From the NCBI RefSeq assembly GCF_026241225.1, contig NZ_JAPFQP010000002.1, positions 1-64,000 on the forward strand: a stretch of 64,000 nucleotides of DNA, in the 5' to 3' direction. The notes under the pieces are model-generated. The model was not told the origin of the DNA. It did no database searches and was given only the letters and a program-made list of their open reading frames with translations. The position numbers were made by a program, and so were the translations under genes. The first letter of the stretch is position 1. Each line of letters starts with the position of its first letter. This document shows positions 28,395-36,110 of the stretch, piece after piece. This DNA comes from Lentiprolixibacter aurantiacus. GTDB lineage: Bacteria; Bacteroidota; Bacteroidia; Flavobacteriales; Flavobacteriaceae.

Positions 28395-29405
28395 TTAATT
28401 CACTTTAAGTACGATACGGTACCTGGCTTTGCCAGCCTCCAAATGAGCCATGGCCTCATTTACCTTGTCCAACGGGAATTCTTCTACTATGGGATAGATA
28501 TCATGGCGGGTACAAAAATCTAACATTGTCGCCGTTAAGGCGGGGCTTCCAAGCGGGCTTCCGGCTACGGATTTCTCACCCATAATCAGGGAAAATGCAG
28601 GAATCGCCAGCGGTTCTAACACCGCTCCTACATTGTGCAGGCGGCCTTTAGGTGCGAGGGTCCCCAGATACGCATCCCAGTCCAGGGTTACATTGGTGGT
28701 GTTGAGAATGAAATTCAAACTGCCTGCAATGGAATTTAATTCTTCAGGATCCCTTGAGTTGACCACCCTCGTTGCTCCCATATCCAGAATTTGCTGTTTT
28801 TTATCCGGATTGGAACTGAAGGCCACCACCTCACAGCCCCATTTATTAAGGAATTTAAGTGCCATATGGCCGAGGCCCCCTATACCGATAACACCAACCT
28901 TATCGGTGGGCTTCACTTCCCCAAGTATTATGGGATTGAACACGGTGATGCCTCCACAGAAGAGCGGACCGGCTTTTTGAAGGTCCGTGCCTTTTGGCAG
29001 AGGAATGGTCCATGACCAGTGGGCCCGGACATGGTCTGCAAATCCACCATGCCTGCCTACAATGGTACCTTCTATGGAGCCACATAAATGGTGATTGCCC
29101 CCCATGCACTGCGGACAATGCATGCAGGAGGCGGAATTCCAGCCCAAGCCAACAAGATCGCCTGCCGCAACTGATTTTACCTCGTCTCCAACAGCAATGA
29201 CTTCTCCAACAACTTCATGTCCCGGCACAAAGGGGTATTGCGTCATCCCCCAATCATTGTTAAGCATACTTAGATCGGAATGGCATATGCCGCAATAGTG
29301 TACTTTGATGTCTACTTCTTCGGTTCCCAGGGGACCAAGCTCATAGGTAAAGGGTTTCAGTTTTGCCCCGGCGGATTCCGCTGCATACGCATTTACAGTG
29401 ATCAT
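28395..29405 (-). CDS. Zinc-dependent NAD(P) alcohol dehydrogenase
   Basis: This 336-residue medium-chain dehydrogenase oxidises alcohols or reduces aldehydes. The catalytic zinc ligands are visible in YCGICHSDLSML and PGHEVVGEV, the structural zinc cluster in CMHCPQCMGGNHHLC and the cofactor motif GIGGLGHMALKF. The pattern of the first motifs is that of the YahK/AdhA-like aldehyde reductases, which usually prefer NADPH. The physiological substrate is unknown. Confidence 0.9.
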   Translation of the reverse strand: MITVNAYAAESAGAKLKPFTYELGPLGTEEVDIKVHYCGICHSDLSMLNNDWGMTQYPFVPGHEVVGEVIAVGDEVKSVAAGDLVGLGWNSASCMHCPQCMGGNHHLCGSIEGTIVGRHGGFADHVRAHWSWTIPLPKGTDLQKAGPLFCGGITVFNPIILGEVKPTDKVGVIGIGGLGHMALKFLNKWGCEVVAFSSNPDKKQQILDMGATRVVNSRDPEELNSIAGSLNFILNTTNVTLDWDAYLGTLAPKGRLHNVGAVLEPLAIPAFSLIMGEKSVAGSPLGSPALTATMLDFCTRHDIYPIVEEFPLDKVNEAMAHLEAGKARYRIVLKVN

Positions 29406-29510
29406 AATATAAAGTTTGATTCTGTATTAAAGATACAGGATAATTGCTTATTAAAACAGACTTTATAATTCCTGGGAGGAACAAGTTCCAGAATCAATTA
29501 TACGCTGATT

Positions 29511-30425
29511 TTATACCGTAATACTAACCCCCTGGGCGTTTTTGATCTTTTTGGAGCTGAAGTGAAAATCGATCCTGCCGAGATACAAACCATAACAGCC
29601 CACCTGGTTTATCATCACGGGCTGATCTCGCCTGTTGGGCCTTATGACCGGTCTTTCCAGGAAGGTATGTGTATGGCCTCCAATAATCAGATCAATACCC
29701 TCTGTTTGGGAAGCGAGCAAGACGTCACTGGGCCTGTCCGGATTGCGGTACTCATGGCCCAGATGAGAAAGTGCAATTACGAGCTGGCAACCTTCTTCCT
29801 CCCTTAAAATCCTGCTCATATCCTGGGCAATTTCCACAGGATTAAGATAGATCGTCTCCTTATATAATTCTTGTAATACCAGACCCTGCAGGGATATGCC
29901 CAATCCAAAAACACCTATTTTAATGCCATCAATCACCCTGGTGCTATATGGTTTAACCAGCCCATGCATTACGGTATTCGAAAAGTCGTAATTGGCAGAG
30001 ATCAACTCAAAATCTGCATAGGGCATTTGGGCAAGAAGTCCATCTATGCCATTGTCGAAATCATGGTTTCCAATGGTGGCCATGTCATACCTCATTTTGC
30101 TCATCAGGCGAAACTCGAGTTCACCTCCGTAAAAATTAAAATAAGGCGTACCCTGGAAGATGTCGCCTGCATCGAGTAGCAGGGTATTGGGATTCTCCCT
30201 TCGTATTTGCTCAACAAGTGCAGCCCTGCGAGGAACTCCTCCCATATTTGGGTTTCTGGAGTGATCCGAAGGAAAAGGATCAATATGGCTGTGCACATCA
30301 TTGGTGTGCAGTATGGTTATGTGCTTTTCCTGGTTACGTGAACAGCTTCCTAAACCCAATCCCCCTGAGGCCAGCAAGGCAGATCCGGCTGCAGCCTTTC
30401 CAACAAATTCTCGTCTGTCCATCAT
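29511..30425 (-). CDS. 5'-nucleotidase N-terminal (metallophosphatase) domain protein, Tat-exported
   Basis: This 304-residue protein is the metallophosphoesterase half of a UshA-type 5'-nucleotidase. Metal ligands are visible in HTNDVHSH, LLDAGDIFQG, GNHDFDNG and GGHTHTF. The N-terminus has a twin-arginine signal (RREFVGKAAAGSALL) followed by a lipobox-like LGSC, so it may be a Tat lipoprotein. The C-terminal substrate domain of UshA is missing here and is supplied by the adjacent gene, which overlaps it by ATGA. The two proteins likely act together outside the membrane to release phosphate from nucleotides. Confidence 0.9.
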   Translation of the reverse strand: MMDRREFVGKAAAGSALLASGGLGLGSCSRNQEKHITILHTNDVHSHIDPFPSDHSRNPNMGGVPRRAALVEQIRRENPNTLLLDAGDIFQGTPYFNFYGGELEFRLMSKMRYDMATIGNHDFDNGIDGLLAQMPYADFELISANYDFSNTVMHGLVKPYSTRVIDGIKIGVFGLGISLQGLVLQELYKETIYLNPVEIAQDMSRILREEEGCQLVIALSHLGHEYRNPDRPSDVLLASQTEGIDLIIGGHTHTFLERPVIRPNRRDQPVMINQVGCYGLYLGRIDFHFSSKKIKNAQGVSITV

Positions 30426-31186
30426 TTTAATTGTCTAAAGCGATTATCAATAACAGGCATGAGGGTATCCACCTTTTTAAAGTAGTCTATCATGGCATTT
30501 CTTATCTTATAGTCCAGGGTAATTACGGTATCGTTCTCCCTGAAGAAGCCCATATCATCTCCGCCTTTCACCAGATAGTCTGATGTGCCTACGAAATAGG
30601 ACCGGTTCTCGTTAAAAGGCCTGCCTTGTATAGTAACGGACTGAAGGGTCTTGTTTTTGTCCAGGGTGATTTGCATGCCGGCTACAGGATGGGGCCTGCC
30701 AGATCGGATCAGAAAACTAATAAGTTGCCTCACCGCAGGTCCTTTCATTTCGGTTACGGCAATCTGGTTTTCAAAGGGCATTACTTCATAGGCGGTACGC
30801 GCGGTTACAGGGCCCTGGCTAATTATACTCCGTATCCCCCCATGGTTCAATAGCACCAAATCCAAATCCTTTCCTGTTCGCATCTTAAATATCGGACCGG
30901 CCTGCTCCAGGACAATGTCGGCCATAAGATTGCCAGCAGTTGTGTTCCACTGTCCATCTGATTTGGTAATGGCATAGGGGGCATAGGCGAGGGTACTGTC
31001 CAAAACCTGATTCACTCGGTTGCGGTAGGGCAGGATAAACTCTTCCAGGGAGTCAATGGCTGGAAGTGAATCCGTAATGGGTATGCGCTGGCCGCTTATT
31101 GACCATAGTGCTACCGGCTTTTCCCGACAGCCGGATAGTAAACAAATTGTTATAAATACAACAAAAAGTTTGGAATATAAATTCAT
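30422..31186 (-). CDS. 5'-nucleotidase C-terminal domain lipoprotein
   Basis: This protein of about 254 residues carries only the C-terminal, nucleotide-binding domain of UshA-type 5'-nucleotidases: TTAGNLMADIV, LLNHGGIRSIISQGPVTARTAYEVMPFEN and YFVGTSDYLVKGGDDMGFF. The ATG at 31186 is chosen because it gives a clean lipoprotein signal (FVVFITICLLSGC). Upstream in-frame starts would put 35 residues ahead of it, and they overlap the divergent promoter. The metallophosphatase half follows as a separate gene. Confidence 0.88.
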   Translation of the reverse strand: MNLYSKLFVVFITICLLSGCREKPVALWSISGQRIPITDSLPAIDSLEEFILPYRNRVNQVLDSTLAYAPYAITKSDGQWNTTAGNLMADIVLEQAGPIFKMRTGKDLDLVLLNHGGIRSIISQGPVTARTAYEVMPFENQIAVTEMKGPAVRQLISFLIRSGRPHPVAGMQITLDKNKTLQSVTIQGRPFNENRSYFVGTSDYLVKGGDDMGFFRENDTVITLDYKIRNAMIDYFKKVDTLMPVIDNRFRQLK

Positions 31187-31195
31187 CTGCCTTTT

Positions 31196-31203
31196 TATCT
31201 TTG
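31196..31203 (+). promoter_or_regulatory. -7 box for the DUF6913-dapA operon
   Basis: TATCTTTG matches TAnnTTTG; a TTTG lies about 23 bases upstream, inside the start of the divergent lipoprotein gene. Transcription should start near 31209, some 45 bases before the DUF6913 ATG. Confidence 0.45.
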
Positions 31204-31253
31204 CGTCAGAGATGCCCTGATTATGGTTACCTTTGTGAGAAATCCAAAGATAC

Positions 31254-31793
31254 ATGTTTTTCAAGGGACTAAAAGACAGATTCAAACACAAATCTGCCCT
31301 TAAATTTATGAGGGAGGAGCTTGAAAATCCACCTTATCCCTTAAGCAGAAAAAATGGGATACAGATGGTTGGAGTGATCGTTGATCTGGATACTTTTCCC
31401 AGGGCAGAATCTTTTGAAGACTTTATAGAATTACTTGGACTCAGGCCAAGCGCCGTGAAAGTTATTGGATACAAAAGGGATTATGATACGAATTCACCCT
31501 ATGCCACTCCGATATTTTCGGATAAGGACCTGGGCTGGCACGGAGAAATAGACAATGGTTATGCACAGGAGTTTTTAAGTCGGGAATACGATGTGCTAAT
31601 TAATTATTATTCAGAAAAGAACCTGATGATGCAATTGATGACTGTCAAAACCAGGGCGAGAATACGAGTTGGTTTTGCCACAGTGGATAAGACCTTTAAC
31701 GACCTAATTGTAGATTGTCCCACAAAGGATTTTGATCTATTCAAGAACGAGATCAGGAAATACCTCAATGTTTTAAAAGAGTTATCGGCATGA
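31254..31793 (+). CDS. DUF6913 family protein
   Basis: This 179-residue soluble protein matches the flavobacterial DUF6913 family, commonly the gene before dapA. Conserved stretches include GVIVDLDTFP, YDTNSPYATPIFSDKDLGWHGEI and the LINYYSEKN-LMMQLMTVKTRARIRVGFA block. I see no enzyme motif; a regulatory or nucleotide-binding role is speculation. Its stop overlaps the dapA ATG by ATGA, so the two proteins are made together. Confidence 0.85.
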   Translation: MFFKGLKDRFKHKSALKFMREELENPPYPLSRKNGIQMVGVIVDLDTFPRAESFEDFIELLGLRPSAVKVIGYKRDYDTNSPYATPIFSDKDLGWHGEIDNGYAQEFLSREYDVLINYYSEKNLMMQLMTVKTRARIRVGFATVDKTFNDLIVDCPTKDFDLFKNEIRKYLNVLKELSA

Positions 31794-32680
31794 AGCAGTT
31801 AACAGGAACCGGGGTGGCTTTGGTAACCCCTTTTAATGAACACTTGGAACTGGACCTTGAGGCCCTTGCCAATGTGGTGAGGCACGGTATTCAAGGAGGT
31901 GTGGACTACCTGGTAGTGCTGGGAACAACGGGAGAATCAGTAACCCTTTCCAAACAAGAGAAAGAAGCTGTAATTCAAACCGTTATCGAGGTCAATAAGG
32001 GACAACTGCCGCTTGTTCTTGGAATGGGAGGGAATAACACCAGGGCCCTTATAAAAGAGTTTCAGGAGACTAATCTGGACCCTTTTGATGCAATCCTATC
32101 TGTTTCTCCTTACTACAATAAGCCTACCCAGGAGGGCATATATCAACATTATCGTGCGCTGGCGCTGGCCAGCAGCAAACCTGTTATCCTTTATAATGTT
32201 CCTGGACGCACAGGAAGCAATATACTTCCCGAAACAACACTTCGCCTTGCGAGGGATTTTGAAAACATCATAGGTGTAAAAGAGGCCTCAGGTAACATGG
32301 GGCAGATCCGGGAAATACTGGCTGGGATGCCAGCAGGTTTTATGGTTATTTCAGGTGATGACGCTACAGCCAGGGAAACCATTGAACATGGAGGGCATGG
32401 GGTCATTTCCGTTTTGGGCCAGGCGCTTCCTGAACCTTTTACTGCAATGATTAAAGCTGCCATGAGAGGAGAGCAGGAGGAAGCAAAAGCCCTTGAAAAA
32501 CAGCTTCTGCAAGCTATGGACCTTATCTTTCAGGAAGGCAATCCAGCGGGTATCAAAGCGATGTTTGAAGTTTTGGGATTGTGCGGGGCAGGCGTACGGC
32601 TGCCGCTGGTGGAGGCCTCTGACAGCCTGAAGGCCCGAATAGCCGAATGTGTGAGGACACTGGAGCAAATTCAGGCCTGA
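31790..32680 (+). CDS. dapA: 4-hydroxy-tetrahydrodipicolinate synthase
   Basis: This 296-residue TIM-barrel enzyme condenses pyruvate with aspartate semialdehyde, the first committed step to diaminopimelate and lysine. The Schiff-base lysine is in GVKEASGNM, the proton-relay tyrosine in SVSPYYNKPTQEG, and the GTTGES motif near residue 45 binds pyruvate. It is translationally coupled to DUF6913. With dapF, at 13851, the window covers two steps of the same pathway. Confidence 0.96.
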   Translation: MKQLTGTGVALVTPFNEHLELDLEALANVVRHGIQGGVDYLVVLGTTGESVTLSKQEKEAVIQTVIEVNKGQLPLVLGMGGNNTRALIKEFQETNLDPFDAILSVSPYYNKPTQEGIYQHYRALALASSKPVILYNVPGRTGSNILPETTLRLARDFENIIGVKEASGNMGQIREILAGMPAGFMVISGDDATARETIEHGGHGVISVLGQALPEPFTAMIKAAMRGEQEEAKALEKQLLQAMDLIFQEGNPAGIKAMFEVLGLCGAGVRLPLVEASDSLKARIAECVRTLEQIQA

Positions 32681-32750
32681 GTTGTTAAATCTCCTATAAA
32701 GTCATCCCGGAATACCTCAAGGATAACTACCTTAGAATCAATTAAATTAT

Positions 32751-32780
32751 TTTGTAATCCGGCTGTAATCCCTAATTTTG
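32751..32780 (+). promoter_or_regulatory. Promoter of the bamD operon
   Basis: TTTG (32751-32754), 18 bases, then TAATTTTG (32773-32780): a complete Bacteroidetes promoter with good spacing. The box ends four bases before the bamD ATG, so the transcript would begin at the start codon. Confidence 0.65.
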
Positions 32781-32784
32781 CAAA

Positions 32785-33627
32785 ATGCTTTGTAAAATCA
32801 CAAGAATACTTTACGTTTTAACAGGTTTTCTGATGCTGGTTTCATGCAATGAATACCAGAAAGTCCTGAAAAACGAAGATACCAAGCCCAAGTACGACTT
32901 GGCTGAGAAATTCTACAATGAAGGCGACTACAAAAGGGCTAACCGCCTGTTTGAACAAATAGCGCCCAAGTTTGTTGGCAAACCTCAGGGAGAGCGGGTT
33001 CAGTTCTTCCTTGCAGATACATACTTCCGTATTAAAGATTACAATTTCGCAGGGTACCAGTTCGAACGTTTTGTAAAGTCGTACCCCAAAAGCGAAAAGG
33101 CTGCTGAGGCATCTTTTTTGGGAGCCAAGAGTTACTATTTGCTTTCGCCAAGGTATTCCCTCGATCAGACCGATACGGATAAAGCATTGGTTAAATTGCA
33201 GGGATTTATAAACTCATATCCGGATTCAGAATATTTACCGGAAGCCAATACCATGGCAAGGGAATTGACCACTAAAAAAGAAAAGAAGGCTTTTGAAATT
33301 GCAAAGCAGTTCACCAAATTGGGAAAATCCTACTTCCTGGATTATAATGTTTCGGCTATAGCAGCCTTGGACAATTTTATTTCGGACAACCCCGGATCCG
33401 TATTCAGGGAAGACGCTTACTATTATAAAATCCAAGCCACCAGTGTCCTGGCATTTAATAGTACTGAAGACAAAAAGCAGGAACGCCTGGAAGATGCCAA
33501 GGCAGCTTATGAAACCCTGATCAGGTACTATCCTGAAACGAAATACCTTAAGGAAGCCCAGGAGTTTGCCGAAAGGATTGAAGAAGAATTAAAACCGTAC
33601 ACAAAACAAGATAACGCTACAAAATGA
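32785..33627 (+). CDS. bamD: Outer membrane assembly lipoprotein BamD
   Basis: This 280-residue lipoprotein is a scaffold of the BAM complex that folds barrels into the outer membrane. It has a type II signal ending in LMLVSC (lipid-attached cysteine near residue 21) and tetratricopeptide repeats in the rest (AEKFYNEGDYKRANRLFEQIAPKF, FLADTYFRIKDYNFAGYQFERFVKSYP and others). The start is fixed by the signal and by the promoter just before it. It begins the bamD-rpoZ-coaBC-porD-recN run. Confidence 0.92.
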   Translation: MLCKITRILYVLTGFLMLVSCNEYQKVLKNEDTKPKYDLAEKFYNEGDYKRANRLFEQIAPKFVGKPQGERVQFFLADTYFRIKDYNFAGYQFERFVKSYPKSEKAAEASFLGAKSYYLLSPRYSLDQTDTDKALVKLQGFINSYPDSEYLPEANTMARELTTKKEKKAFEIAKQFTKLGKSYFLDYNVSAIAALDNFISDNPGSVFREDAYYYKIQATSVLAFNSTEDKKQERLEDAKAAYETLIRYYPETKYLKEAQEFAERIEEELKPYTKQDNATK

Positions 33628-33959
33628 GTATGAAGGATCTTAAAAATACCAAAGCTCCCGTTTCTACTGTAACATACAATAGGAACGAATTTGACGCCCC
33701 GACCGACAATATTTACGAGGCGATTTCAATAACGGCCAAAAGGGCTGTTCAGATAAATGCTGAAATAAAAAAAGAACTTCTTGAGAAGCTTGAGGAGTTT
33801 GCTACCTACAGCGACAGTCTGGAAGAAGTTTTTGAGAATAAAGAACAGATAGAGGTATCCAAGTTCTACGAGAAATTGCCAAAGCCACATGCGCTGGCAG
33901 TATTGGAATGGCTAGAGGATAAGATCTACCACAGGAATACGGAGAAAGACGGGGAATAA
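33624..33959 (+). CDS. rpoZ: RNA polymerase subunit omega
   Basis: This 111-residue protein is the Bacteroidetes-type omega subunit that supports RNA polymerase assembly. The NIYEAISITAKRAVQINAEIKKELLEKL block corresponds to the conserved ALxxRAxQI region. It starts in an ATGA overlap with bamD and ends one base before coaBC, a position typical of omega in this phylum. Confidence 0.88.
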   Translation: MSMKDLKNTKAPVSTVTYNRNEFDAPTDNIYEAISITAKRAVQINAEIKKELLEKLEEFATYSDSLEEVFENKEQIEVSKFYEKLPKPHALAVLEWLEDKIYHRNTEKDGE

Positions 33960-33960
33960 C

Positions 33961-35166
33961 ATGTTGGGCGGCAAAAAGATCCTGTTGGGTATTACCGGAG
34001 GTATAGCTGCCTACAAAACCACATTTCTTGTCCGCCTATTGATTAAAGCCGGTGCTGAGGTTCGTGTAATTATGACCCCAAGTGCCGGCGATTTTGTTTC
34101 ACCCCTTACCCTTGCTACCCTATCCAAACACAAAGTGCTTATAGATTTTGTCAATAAAGAAGAGCACAGTGTAGATTGGAATAATCATGTGGATCTTGGC
34201 CTCTGGGCCGATCTTATGCTGATCGCCCCGGCCACCGCCAATACGCTCTCCAAAATGGCTGGTGGCAACTGCGATAATTTATTGCTGGCTACCTACCTTT
34301 CTGCAAAGTGCCCCGTGTTCTTTGCACCTGCTATGGACCTTGACATGTACCGTCATCCGAGCACTATAAAAACATTCGAGACATTGCAGTCCTTTGGTAA
34401 TATCATGATCCCGGCGGGAACGGGAGAATTGGCCAGCGGTCTCCACGGAGAAGGGAGAATGGCAGAACCCGGTGATATCATCAGCTTCATTACTGCACAT
34501 TTACAGGAAGGTCTGCCTCTGAGTGGTAAAAAGGTACTCATTACTGCGGGTCCGACCTATGAGGCCATAGATCCGGTGCGTTTTGTGGGCAACCATTCTA
34601 CCGGGCGCATGGGTTTTGAACTTGCAAGGGCAGCAGCAGATCTGGGAGCGGGTGTCATTCTGATTACAGGACCAACGCATTTGCAAATGGATAACCCATC
34701 CATTACCAGGGTTCCCGTTGTATCAGCTCAGGAGATGTGCCAGGTCGCCCTGGATTATTTCGATGAGGTTGATGTCGTCATTGGATCAGCCGCAGTGGCT
34801 GACTTCCGTCCGAAAACCACATCGGACAGTAAAATCAAGAAAAAGTGTGGGGGTTTGACCATTGAAATGGTTCCCAATCCGGATATTTTGCAAACCCTTG
34901 GGGACAGGAAAGAGAAACAGTACCTGGTGGGATTTGCGCTAGAAACGGATAACGAACTTGAAAATGCAAAATCAAAGATTGCCAAGAAGAACCTTGACGC
35001 CATCGTACTGAACTCTTTAAGGGATGAGGGCGCCGGTTTTGGAGGCGAAACGAATAAAATTACTTTTATAGATAAGAATTTCAATCAAAAACCGTTTGAA
35101 CTTAAAACAAAGGCCGAAGTAGCACAGGATATCTGGACCGAAATTCTCAGTCGATTACATGCGTAA
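33961..35166 (+). CDS. coaBC: Bifunctional CoaBC (phosphopantothenoylcysteine synthetase/decarboxylase)
   Basis: This 401-residue enzyme makes 4'-phosphopantetheine on the way to coenzyme A. The CoaC half (about 1-185) has the FMN-binding LGITGGIAAYK, H76 in the NNHVDLG motif and the PAMDLDMY substrate loop. The CoaB half has VLITAGPTYEAIDPVRFVGNHSTGRMG and the KIKKKCGGLTIEMVPNPDIL block with the synthetase lysine. CoaE, which finishes the pathway, is 5.5 kb downstream. Confidence 0.96.
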   Translation: MLGGKKILLGITGGIAAYKTTFLVRLLIKAGAEVRVIMTPSAGDFVSPLTLATLSKHKVLIDFVNKEEHSVDWNNHVDLGLWADLMLIAPATANTLSKMAGGNCDNLLLATYLSAKCPVFFAPAMDLDMYRHPSTIKTFETLQSFGNIMIPAGTGELASGLHGEGRMAEPGDIISFITAHLQEGLPLSGKKVLITAGPTYEAIDPVRFVGNHSTGRMGFELARAAADLGAGVILITGPTHLQMDNPSITRVPVVSAQEMCQVALDYFDEVDVVIGSAAVADFRPKTTSDSKIKKKCGGLTIEMVPNPDILQTLGDRKEKQYLVGFALETDNELENAKSKIAKKNLDAIVLNSLRDEGAGFGGETNKITFIDKNFNQKPFELKTKAEVAQDIWTEILSRLHA

Positions 35167-36052
35167 TTATTTTATTTTAGTTGTTGCATTTCTTTACACC
35201 TTCCCGGGGTGGTCACAGGAGTTAAACTGTACCGTTACCGTTAATTCTGACCAGGTAAGCCAGACCAACCAGCAGATTTTCCAGACCCTGGAGCGATCCC
35301 TGAACGACTTTGTGAATAAGACCAAGTGGACCAATAGGGTTTACAGGGAGAATGAAAAGGTGAATTGCCGGATGTTTATCACGGTAACTCAGTTTGAAAA
35401 CAACAATTTTGCAGCTAATATTCAGATACAATCCTCCAGACCCGTTTACAATACGTCCTACGAAACACCAATATTCAATTACAAGGACAACGATTTCAAT
35501 TTCAATTACATAGAGTTTCAACCCCTGGTCTATAACGAAAATGTCTTTGAGTCTAACCTGATTGCGGTTATGGCCTATTACGCCTACATCATACTGGGAC
35601 TGGATGCAGACACTTTTTCACTGGAAGGGGGAACAGAATTATTCAAAAAGGCACAGCAGGTAGTGACCCAGGCACAGGGAACTAACTTTGCCGGCTGGAA
35701 TCAATCTGCAACCTCTAACAGAACGCGCTTTGTTCTTGTAGACAACCTGCTATCCAATACTTTTAGGGAATATCGCATTGCCATGTATAACTATCACCGT
35801 AAAGGGCTGGATATTCTGGGAGATAACAACAGCACAGGCAAACAGGTTATTTCAGGTTCCATGCGCCTGTTCGAAACGCTCATTAAAAGACGTCCGAATG
35901 CCTTTTTAATTCAGACCTTTTTTGATGCTAAAGCAGAGGAGATCCGCAATATCTTCTCTGATGGCCCCAAGGTAGACATTGTTTCCCTCAAGGAAACGCT
36001 CAATCGGGTGGCCCCTTTTTACGCTTCCACCTGGAACGAAATTAAATACTAG
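35159..36052 (+). CDS. porD: DUF4835 family protein (type IX secretion PorD)
   Basis: This 297-residue exported protein has a signal peptide (about 1-20, ending WSQ/E) and the conserved DUF4835 features ELNCTVTVNSDQVSQTNQQIFQTLERSLNDFVN, FNYIEFQPLVYNENVFESNLIAVMAYYAYIILGLDADTFS and FAGWNQS. DUF4835 is now named PorD, reported as a type IX secretion component in this phylum. The link is from family knowledge. It overlaps coaBC by eight bases and stands in the classic bamD-coaBC-porD-recN order. Confidence 0.8.
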   Translation: MRNYFILVVAFLYTFPGWSQELNCTVTVNSDQVSQTNQQIFQTLERSLNDFVNKTKWTNRVYRENEKVNCRMFITVTQFENNNFAANIQIQSSRPVYNTSYETPIFNYKDNDFNFNYIEFQPLVYNENVFESNLIAVMAYYAYIILGLDADTFSLEGGTELFKKAQQVVTQAQGTNFAGWNQSATSNRTRFVLVDNLLSNTFREYRIAMYNYHRKGLDILGDNNSTGKQVISGSMRLFETLIKRRPNAFLIQTFFDAKAEEIRNIFSDGPKVDIVSLKETLNRVAPFYASTWNEIKY

Positions 36053-36080
36053 TACCTGTTCCTAAAAAGGGCGATTCTTT

Positions 36081-36104
36081 TATCTTTACATATCCATAAA
36101 GATA
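36081..36104. promoter_or_regulatory. 24-bp inverted repeat before recN
   Basis: TATCTTT-N10-AAAGATA is a perfect 7-bp inverted repeat. It ends six bases before the recN TTG and includes TATCTTTA, one base from a -7 box, so it could be an operator over a recN promoter. Its geometry equals the repeat before dnaA. Confidence 0.4.
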
Positions 36105-36110
36105 TTCACA

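Noticed and set aside
29477-29488. GGAACAAGTTCC palindrome before the 5'-nucleotidase gene
   Set aside because: Short and downstream of the alcohol dehydrogenase start on the other side; no promoter nearby to make it meaningful.
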